Below the pieces are notes generated by a model, which ran no database searches, was not told where the DNA came from, and worked only from the letters and a program-made list of their open reading frames with translations. This document shows positions 6,285-11,715 of a stretch of 11,715 nucleotides of DNA, piece after piece. Made by a program: the position numbers and the translations under genes. The number at the start of each line of letters is the position of its first letter. Within the stretch, counting starts at the first letter, position 1. This stretch comes from Rhodospirillales bacterium (GTDB lineage Bacteria > Pseudomonadota > Alphaproteobacteria > Acetobacterales > Acetobacteraceae): contig JAATGE010000499.1 in the NCBI GenBank assembly GCA_015654825.1, forward strand, positions 1 through 11,715, given 5' to 3'.

Positions 6285-8156
6285 ATGCACAAAACGCCAT
6301 TTTTCCGTGGGCGCTGGCTGCTGGCCGCGACCACGGCGCTGGTGCTGGCCGGCACCGCGGCTCGCGCCGACGAAAAATCCGACGCGGTGCTGGCGGCCGC
6401 CAAGGCGGCCAGCGGCGGGGCCGCCTGGGACGCGATTGCCGCCTCGCGCTCGACCGGCACTGTATCGACCGGCGGCCTGACCGGCTCCGTTCACAGCCTG
6501 ATCGACGCGACGAACGGCCGCTATACGGACGATTTCGTGCTCGGCCCGATGAGCGGGCGCGAAGGTTTTGACGGCACCACGGCCTGGTCCGTAGACCCGA
6601 GCGGACAGCCGCGCGTGGAAGGCGGCGGCGAGGCCAGACTGGCGGCGGTCAACCAAGCCTACCGCAACAGTTTTGCTTATTGGTACCCCGCAAGGCGCCC
6701 CGCCACAACGACGTGGCTGGGCCAGAAGCAGGACGGCGGCGCGACTTACGACGTGGTGCGCATCGTGCCGCAGGGCGGCCGTCCGTTCGATTTCTGGGTG
6801 GATGCGCGCACGCACATGATCGCGCGCATGGCAGAGCAGCAGGAGAGCGATCTGCACACCGAATACTATTCCGATTTCCGCGACGTCGCCGGGGCCAAGG
6901 TGCCGTTCGTGACACGCGTCTCGATCGGGGTGCCGAAATACGACCAAATCATTACTCTGACCGATGCCCAGGTGCTGCCGGCGGCCGACGCCGCGAAATT
7001 CACCATTCCGGCGCCGCCGCCGCCGGATTTCGTGTTCCCCGCCGGGGTCGACAAGGTTACCGTACCGATTGAGCTGCACAACAATCACATCTACCTGCCG
7101 GTGACGATCAATGGCCATACCGCGCCGTTCGTGTTCGATACCGGTGCGACCAACGTCATCAGCAAGGAGTGGGAAAGCAGGCTCGGTGTTTCCGACCAGG
7201 GCAAGTTGCCGGGCGGCGGCGTTGGCGAGGACAAGGCCGATGTGGGGCTTACGCGCGTGCCGAGCGTCCAGGTTGGCGGGCTGACGCTGAAGAACCAGGC
7301 GTTTGCGACGATCGGCCAGGACAAATGGGAACGCGTCGAAGGCGTGCCGTCGGCCGGGCTGATCGGCTACGAGGTGGCGAAACGCGTGGTTACGGTTATC
7401 GATTACGCGCGCGGACGGATCAGCTTCATCAAGCCGGAAGCGTTCAAGCCGCCGAAGGCCGTCGATCCGATCCATATCACGTTCAACGACCACACGCCGC
7501 AGATCGAAGGCGCGCTCGACGGCATTCCGGGGAAATTCGATATCGATACGGGCAGCCGTTCGACGGTCGATATCCCCTCGCCTTTTGTTACCGCGCACAA
7601 TCTGCTGCAGATTTACACCGCGAGCCCACCGGTGATTACCGGCTGGGGTGTCGGCGGACCGGCGCGCAGCCAGGTGACCTACGCGCATAAGCTGACGCTG
7701 GGCGGTATCGATATCCCCAATCCGCTGATCGAGCTTTCGTCGCAGAAGAAGGGCGCGTTCGCGAGCCCCTATTTCGCCGGCAACGTCGGCAGCGGCATCC
7801 TGCGGCGCTTTACCGTGACGCTGGATTATCCGCATGCGACGATGTATCTGCAAGGCAACGAACATTTCGCCGACCCCGACATATTCGACCGTTCCGGCAT
7901 GTGGCTCATTCAGAGCGAGAACCGGCAGGATGTCGATGTGGTGGACGTGATGCGCGACGGTGCGGCGGCGAAGGCCGGATTGACTACCGCGGACCGTATT
8001 ACGGCGGTCGATGGCCAGAAGGTCGAGGACATATCGCTGCCGGAACTTCGTGCCCGGTTCAAGGGGAAGGTCGGGACGATGCTGACGCTGACCGTCGTGG
8101 GGCCGCAGGGTTCCCGGCAGGTGGAACTGAAGCTGCAGGACGTTATCGGTTCGTGA
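6285..8156 (+). CDS. Exported protein with two aspartyl-protease motifs and a C-terminal PDZ domain
   Basis: The 623-residue protein has a signal peptide (about 1-28, cleavage near ARA/DE). Residues of about 30-245 resemble the lipoprotein-sorting/LolA-like beta fold; this is a weak call from pattern only. A first retropepsin-like lobe (about 258-385) has VFDTGATN with D285 and a hydrophobic-Gly motif AGLIGYE at 357-363. A second lobe (about 395-525) has FDIDTGSRS with D421 and GSGIL at 502-506. A PDZ domain (about 538-620) ends the protein, with DGAAAKAGL and ITAVDGQKV. Two DTG motifs in one chain suggest a single-chain, pepsin-like active site rather than the homodimer of ordinary retropepsins. 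It is likely periplasmic or outer-membrane associated; the substrate is unknown. It is divergent from the GloVer gene and followed by a 12-bp-stem hairpin in repeat copy C. Confidence 0.85.
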   Translation: MHKTPFFRGRWLLAATTALVLAGTAARADEKSDAVLAAAKAASGGAAWDAIAASRSTGTVSTGGLTGSVHSLIDATNGRYTDDFVLGPMSGREGFDGTTAWSVDPSGQPRVEGGGEARLAAVNQAYRNSFAYWYPARRPATTTWLGQKQDGGATYDVVRIVPQGGRPFDFWVDARTHMIARMAEQQESDLHTEYYSDFRDVAGAKVPFVTRVSIGVPKYDQIITLTDAQVLPAADAAKFTIPAPPPPDFVFPAGVDKVTVPIELHNNHIYLPVTINGHTAPFVFDTGATNVISKEWESRLGVSDQGKLPGGGVGEDKADVGLTRVPSVQVGGLTLKNQAFATIGQDKWERVEGVPSAGLIGYEVAKRVVTVIDYARGRISFIKPEAFKPPKAVDPIHITFNDHTPQIEGALDGIPGKFDIDTGSRSTVDIPSPFVTAHNLLQIYTASPPVITGWGVGGPARSQVTYAHKLTLGGIDIPNPLIELSSQKKGAFASPYFAGNVGSGILRRFTVTLDYPHATMYLQGNEHFADPDIFDRSGMWLIQSENRQDVDVVDVMRDGAAAKAGLTTADRITAVDGQKVEDISLPELRARFKGKVGTMLTLTVVGPQGSRQVELKLQDVIGS

Positions 8157-8168
8157 TGAGATAGCCAA

Positions 8169-8197
8169 GGGCCAGGGGGGCGGTACCCCCCTGGCCC
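8169..8197 (+). terminator. Strong hairpin after the protease gene, possible transcription end
   Basis: GGGCCAGGGGGG (8169-8180) pairs perfectly with CCCCCCTGGCCC (8186-8197) around the loop CGGTA. It lies 13 bases after the stop. No T-run follows, so it may be an mRNA-end hairpin or simply the left end of the repeat rather than an intrinsic terminator. Confidence 0.4.
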
Positions 8198-8442
8198 GCG
8201 GCAACGCCGTTCGCGGCAACAAAGTGAGGTTTGGGGAATGTCCTCGTCGTGCGACGCACGACGGGGCCAGTAGGCCCCAGACTCCATTTTATCTGTTCCC
8301 GAGTCTCGCATTGACGCCGAGTCGGTAGGCCAATCGCACAGTTCTGTAAGATTGTACAGAAGCCGCCCGCCGCGCAGCGCTAACGACAGCGGCGGCACGC
8401 CGTCGGGGGTCCAGGGGGCGGAGCCCCTGGTCGGCGAAGCCA
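8169..8442 (+). repeat. Mosaic palindromic repeat, copy C
   Basis: This 274-bp copy fills most of the gap between the protease and hydrolase genes. In order it shows a 12-bp-stem hairpin (8169-8197), a direct repeat CGCGGCAAC (8198-8206, 8212-8220), an 8-bp hairpin CGTCGTGC-GAC-GCACGACG (8245-8263), GGGGCC-AGTA-GGCCCC (8263-8278), a middle section with TTCTGTA-AGATTG-TACAGAA (8342-8361), block 3 (8366-8396) and block 4 (8404-8442). Blocks 3 and 4 are nearly or fully identical to copy B, while the middle is diverged. No gene is visible in it. Confidence 0.85.
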
Positions 8443-8464
8443 TCTCAACTCATTGACATCGCTC

Positions 8465-8470
8465 TATAAT
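8465..8470 (+). promoter_or_regulatory. Candidate -10 box TATAAT upstream of the hydrolase gene
   Basis: A perfect TATAAT lies just after repeat copy C. The only good -35 match, TTGACA at 8453-8458, is 6 bp away instead of about 17, so it cannot pair with it in a standard promoter; the hexamer at the right distance (8442-8447) is poor. A start near 8477 would give about a 60-nt leader to the ATG at 8538. Confidence 0.4.
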
Positions 8471-8489
8471 CCTTATCTTCGTGCATTTG

Positions 8490-8505
8490 GGGCAGAGCCC
8501 TGGCC
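8490..8505 (-). repeat. Fragment of the palindromic repeat, copy D
   Basis: The complement, GGCCAGGGCTCTGCCC, is identical over 16 nt to 3036-3051 of copy B. The other blocks are not present around it in this orientation, so it is a solo fragment. It lies in the leader of the hydrolase gene. Confidence 0.55.
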
Positions 8506-8537
8506 CATCCGAGCGCTTATTCCTGTATGCAGGTCAC

Positions 8538-9407
8538 ATGGCAGGAGGCAGTGCCCAGGGACCCCGAAAATTGCTGGCGGCGCTGAACGCCGGCGTCCGC
8601 TTGCGCGGCCTGGAAGTCCGCCGGGACGTGGCGTTCGGCGCGCGCCCGGACCAGCGTCTGGATATCTGTAGGCCGGAGGGCGCGGCCAAATGGCCAGTGC
8701 TGGTGTTCTTCTACGGCGGTGCCTGGCGCGGCGGCCGCCGGGCGCTGTACCGGTTCCTGGCAGCACGGCTGGCGCGCGCGGGCTGTGTCGTGATCGTGCC
8801 GGACTATCGGCTGTTCCCGGCCGTGACGTATCCGGACTTTCTGCGCGATTGCGCGGCCGCCACCGCATGGGCCGCCAACAACGCGGCAAGCCTCGGCAGC
8901 AATGGCGATCTGTTCCTGATGGGACACTCGGCCGGCGCCTACAATGCGGTCATGCTGGGGCTGGACCCGAGATGGCTGCGTGAGGCCGGAATGGGAACCT
9001 ATCGCGTCTCGGGCGTTATTGGCATCTCGGGTCCGTATGATTTCCTGCCCATTACAGACCCCAGGACCGCAGCGATATTCCCGGGGGCAGGGCCGGAGAG
9101 CCAGCCCATTCGCCACGCCAGCGCCGACGCGCCACCATTGCTGCTCATCACCGGGGATGCCGACCGGAGGGTGAAACCACGCCATTCGGCGGCCCTCGCC
9201 GCTCGCGTCCGCGACGTCGGCGGCCGCGCGGAAACCCTGACTTACCCGGGACTGGGGCATCTTGCGCCCGTGCTGGCATTGGCCCCGATGTGTGGCTGGC
9301 GCGCCCCGGTGCTGCGCGACGTCATGGGGTTCATGGGCGCCGCGGCTTCCCTCGCGGGCCCCGCCGTGTCAAAGCCTGCCGCCCTGCTGCCACCGACCCG
9401 GCCTTGA
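8538..9407 (+). CDS. Alpha/beta-hydrolase, carboxylesterase-like
   Basis: The 289-residue protein is an alpha/beta-hydrolase of the small carboxylesterase type. The oxyanion strand reads VFFYGGAWRGG (56-66), with Tyr where many relatives have His. The nucleophile is S131 in MGHSAGAYN, the likely acid is D209 in GDADRRV, and the base is H241 in PGLGHLAP. No signal peptide or membrane segment is visible, so it is probably cytoplasmic. The substrate is unknown. The ATG at 8538 has CAGGT a few bases upstream and starts close to the conserved domain; an in-frame GTG at 8481 would add 19 residues, partly encoded by the repeat fragment at 8490-8505. It ends 47 bp before hpnN on the same strand, so the two are probably cotranscribed; a role in lipid metabolism is only a guess from this. 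Confidence 0.85.
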   Translation: MAGGSAQGPRKLLAALNAGVRLRGLEVRRDVAFGARPDQRLDICRPEGAAKWPVLVFFYGGAWRGGRRALYRFLAARLARAGCVVIVPDYRLFPAVTYPDFLRDCAAATAWAANNAASLGSNGDLFLMGHSAGAYNAVMLGLDPRWLREAGMGTYRVSGVIGISGPYDFLPITDPRTAAIFPGAGPESQPIRHASADAPPLLLITGDADRRVKPRHSAALAARVRDVGGRAETLTYPGLGHLAPVLALAPMCGWRAPVLRDVMGFMGAAASLAGPAVSKPAALLPPTRP

Positions 9408-9454
9408 CGATCCGAGTCCGCATACCGGCCAGACCACAATGAGAAGCCTACCGG

Positions 9455-11715
9455 ATGAACATCGCCACCGCCACCCGTGCCATATTGCCGCCACTGGTCG
9501 CCGCGTGCGCGCGCAACAAGCTGAAAGTGCTGCTGATTGCCGCGCTGCTCGCCGCGGCCAGCGTGTACGCCTCGGCAACCCGGCTCGGCGTGACGACGGA
9601 CACCGGCCAGATGTTCTCCGACAGCCTGCCCTGGAAAAAGCGCAGCCACCTGTTTGAGGAATTATTTCCGCAGAACGATGCCCTGATCGTAGCGGTTGTG
9701 GACGCGCGTATTCCGGAGGAGGCTGAAGCCGCCGCGGCAGCGCTGGCGGACGCGCTGCAGGCGGACCACGCGCATTTTTCAGCGGTGCGGCGGCCGGACA
9801 TGGTGCACCAGCCGGGCAAGCCGCCGTATCTACAGAGCAACGCTTTCCTGCTGATCGACCAGAAGGACCTGCAGGAGGTGCTGGACCGCACCACGGACGC
9901 GCAGCCGTTCCTCGGCCAGTTGGTGGCGGACCCTAGCTTGCGTGGCCTTTTCTCCGCCCTGGGACTGCTGGCGGAGGGTGTCGCCCGCGGCGTGGCGATG
10001 CCGGCGATCGAGCCGGCACTGGGAAAATTTCACGCCTCGCTCGCGGCGTCCCTGGCGGGCCACCCGACGCCGCTGTCCTGGCAGCAATTGCTGGGCGGCA
10101 AGCTGGCCGACGAGGCCGGGCGCTATCGCTTCGTGCTCGCCAAGCCGGTGCTCGATTTCGGGGCGCTGGAGCCGGGAGGCACCGCGACCGTGGCACTGCG
10201 CCACGCGGCGGCAGCGATCCCCTACGTGCGGCAGGGCGATGCGCGCGTGCGCCTGACCGGATCCGTTGTGCTGGAGGACGAGGAGTTCGCGACCGTCGCC
10301 AGTGGCGCCGAAGCCGGCCTGATCGGCAGCTTCATGCTGGTGATGCTGTGGTTGTACCTGGCGGTGCGGAGTTGGCGGCTGATGGTGCCGGTCCTGTTTA
10401 CGCTGGTGCTCGGGCTGTTGCTGACCACCGGGTTCGCGGCCGCGGTGATCGGCACGCTGAACCTCATTTCCGTGGCATTCGCCGTGCTGTTCGTCGGCAT
10501 CGCGGTGGATTTCGCCATCCAGTTCTCGGTGCGGTTTCGCGAACGGCGGCACACCTATCCCGACATGACCGACGCGCTGCGCGAGACCGGGCGGCGCAGC
10601 GGGGCACAGATCCTGGTGGCGGCGCTGGCGACGGCCTCCGGGTTCCTGGCCTTCACGCCGACAAAATTCGTCGGCGTGGCGCAGCTCGGCGTGATCGCCG
10701 GCGGCGGCATGCTGATCGCGTTCACCTGCACGCTGACGTTCCTGCCGGCGCTGTTGTGCCTGTGCCGCCCTGGCCAGGAGCCGCAGGAGGTGGGGTTTGC
10801 CTTCGCCAAGCAGCTCGATCCCGTGGTGCATCGCTGGCGCTGGCCGGTCGCGGTCGTGTTCGTCGTGCTGGCAGTCGCCGGCGGCGTGCTGGCCGCGAAA
10901 ATCGGTTTTGACGGCGATCCGCTGCACACCAAGGATCAGAAGAGCGAGGCCATCCGTACGCTGCACGATCTGATGGCGGATCCGATCACCAACCCCTACA
11001 CGATCGAGGCGGTGCTGCCGTCGCTTGATGCGGCGGAGGCGGCGGCCGACAAGTACGCGAAGTTGAAGCTGACGCAGACCGTGCTGACGATGAACAGCTT
11101 CCTGCCGACCCATCAGCCGGAAAAGCTGGCAGCGATCAAGGACGCGGCGGAGCTGCTGATGCCGACGCTGACGCCGCCGAGCCAGGTACCGCCGGTGACC
11201 GTGCCGGCGCTGCGCAAGGCGGCACAGGCATTGGCGGACGCGCTGGACCGGGTGTCGGACAAGCTGAAGCCGGACGACGAGCTGCGGCTTATCGATGCTG
11301 ATGCGCATCGCCTGGCAGCGGCGCCGGATGCGGTGCTGCTGGCCGCGAACGATGCGATGACCAAATTCCTGCCGGTGCAGCTCACGCGGCTGCGCGACGC
11401 GTTGAGCACGCCGGGCGTGACGCTGGCGGATATCCCAGCCGAACTAAAGGCGGACTGGCTGCTGCCGGATGGGCGGGCACGCGTGCAGGCGTTGCCGAAG
11501 CCCGCTGTGCGGGACGGGCACGCGATGCGGAGCTGGGTGAAGGCGGCCGTGAAGGCGGTGCCGGAATCCGGCGGGTCCGCGGTGTGGATCCTGAAGAGCG
11601 CGGACACCATCACAGCGGCGTTCGCGATTGCGGCGTGGAGCGCGCTGGGGGCGATTACGGTCATCCTGGCATTGGCGCTACGCCGCCGGCTGGATGTGGC
11701 GCTGGTGCTGACGCC
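9455..11715 (+). CDS. hpnN: Hopanoid-transporter HpnN, RND/MMPL family, 3' end beyond the window
   Basis: HpnN is an inner-membrane RND-type transporter that moves hopanoids toward the outer membrane. The frame is open from the ATG at 9455 to the window edge, giving about 753 residues; the family is usually about 860-890, so the last 100-odd residues are missing. A first membrane segment lies at about 22-42, then a periplasmic domain including DLPWKKRSHLFEELFPQND. The first membrane bundle (about 289-440) contains LNLISVAFAVLFVGIAVDFAIQ, with D352 at the usual proton-relay position. A second half begins with a segment at about 463-485, a second periplasmic domain follows, and membrane segments resume at about 718. 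HpnN is preferred over generic MMPL proteins because of LPWKKR near the N-terminus, PFLGQLVADPSLRGL, and the AVDFAIQFSVRFRERRH stretch. The ribosome site is weak (GAGAAG), which fits coupling to the upstream hydrolase gene. Confidence 0.88.
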   Translation, partial: MNIATATRAILPPLVAACARNKLKVLLIAALLAAASVYASATRLGVTTDTGQMFSDSLPWKKRSHLFEELFPQNDALIVAVVDARIPEEAEAAAAALADALQADHAHFSAVRRPDMVHQPGKPPYLQSNAFLLIDQKDLQEVLDRTTDAQPFLGQLVADPSLRGLFSALGLLAEGVARGVAMPAIEPALGKFHASLAASLAGHPTPLSWQQLLGGKLADEAGRYRFVLAKPVLDFGALEPGGTATVALRHAAAAIPYVRQGDARVRLTGSVVLEDEEFATVASGAEAGLIGSFMLVMLWLYLAVRSWRLMVPVLFTLVLGLLLTTGFAAAVIGTLNLISVAFAVLFVGIAVDFAIQFSVRFRERRHTYPDMTDALRETGRRSGAQILVAALATASGFLAFTPTKFVGVAQLGVIAGGGMLIAFTCTLTFLPALLCLCRPGQEPQEVGFAFAKQLDPVVHRWRWPVAVVFVVLAVAGGVLAAKIGFDGDPLHTKDQKSEAIRTLHDLMADPITNPYTIEAVLPSLDAAEAAADKYAKLKLTQTVLTMNSFLPTHQPEKLAAIKDAAELLMPTLTPPSQVPPVTVPALRKAAQALADALDRVSDKLKPDDELRLIDADAHRLAAAPDAVLLAANDAMTKFLPVQLTRLRDALSTPGVTLADIPAELKADWLLPDGRARVQALPKPAVRDGHAMRSWVKAAVKAVPESGGSAVWILKSADTITAAFAIAAWSALGAITVILALALRRRLDVALVLT

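Noticed and set aside
6183..8222. Minus-strand open frame of 679 codons opposite the protease gene
   Set aside because: Low-complexity antisense composition; the plus strand has a signal peptide, a strong ribosome site, two DTG motifs and a PDZ domain.
8453..8470. TTGACA (8453-8458) and TATAAT (8465-8470) as one promoter
   Set aside because: The spacer is 6 bp; a sigma-70-type promoter needs about 17. Only the TATAAT is kept as a candidate.
8157..8480. CRISPR array or tRNA in the repeat-rich gap
   Set aside because: There are hairpins but no regular direct repeat-spacer pattern, and no cloverleaf or tRNA consensus is visible.
9830..11308. Minus-strand open frame of 492 codons opposite hpnN
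   Set aside because: Gln/His/Arg-rich antisense translation without any recognisable motif; HpnN on the other strand is convincing throughout.

Overview
The window is GC-rich and reads as the chromosome of an alphaproteobacterium, probably in or near the Acetobacteraceae. This rests on an overlapping ntrY-ntrX pair, a hopanoid transporter (hpnN), several secreted proteins and many GC-rich palindromic repeats. The family placement is an inference from gene content and style; no marker gene here proves it.

Layout. The left half is on the minus strand. It holds the 5' part of ntrX (cut by the window edge), then ntrY, which overlaps ntrX by 11 bases and encodes a membrane sensor kinase. Upstream of ntrY lies a palindromic repeat split by a complete IS481-type insertion sequence (3076-4358, 6-bp target duplication). 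Further upstream is a secreted seven-repeat 'GloVer' protein. A 539-bp divergent intergenic region with two inverted repeats separates it from the plus-strand half. The plus strand carries a signal-peptide protein with two aspartyl-protease motifs and a C-terminal PDZ domain, a second long copy of the palindromic repeat, an alpha/beta-hydrolase, and the first ~753 codons of hpnN, which runs off the window.

How the parts relate. NtrY and NtrX form one two-component system, linked in this class to nitrogen and redox control. The hydrolase and hpnN are 47 bp apart on the same strand and probably cotranscribed; HpnN is known to move hopanoids to the outer membrane. The GloVer protein and the protease are each predicted to be exported and are divergently transcribed, but no shared pathway can be shown.

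The most notable signal is a family of mosaic palindromic repeats (copies at 966-1095, 3036-3075 plus 4359-4531, 8169-8442, and a fragment at 8490-8505). One copy lies inside ntrY, in frame, and encodes about 45 residues in a loop of the ATPase domain. Another copy was hit by the IS exactly at the apex of one of its hairpins. The transposase gene of that IS also contains a perfect 56-nt palindrome with no spacer.
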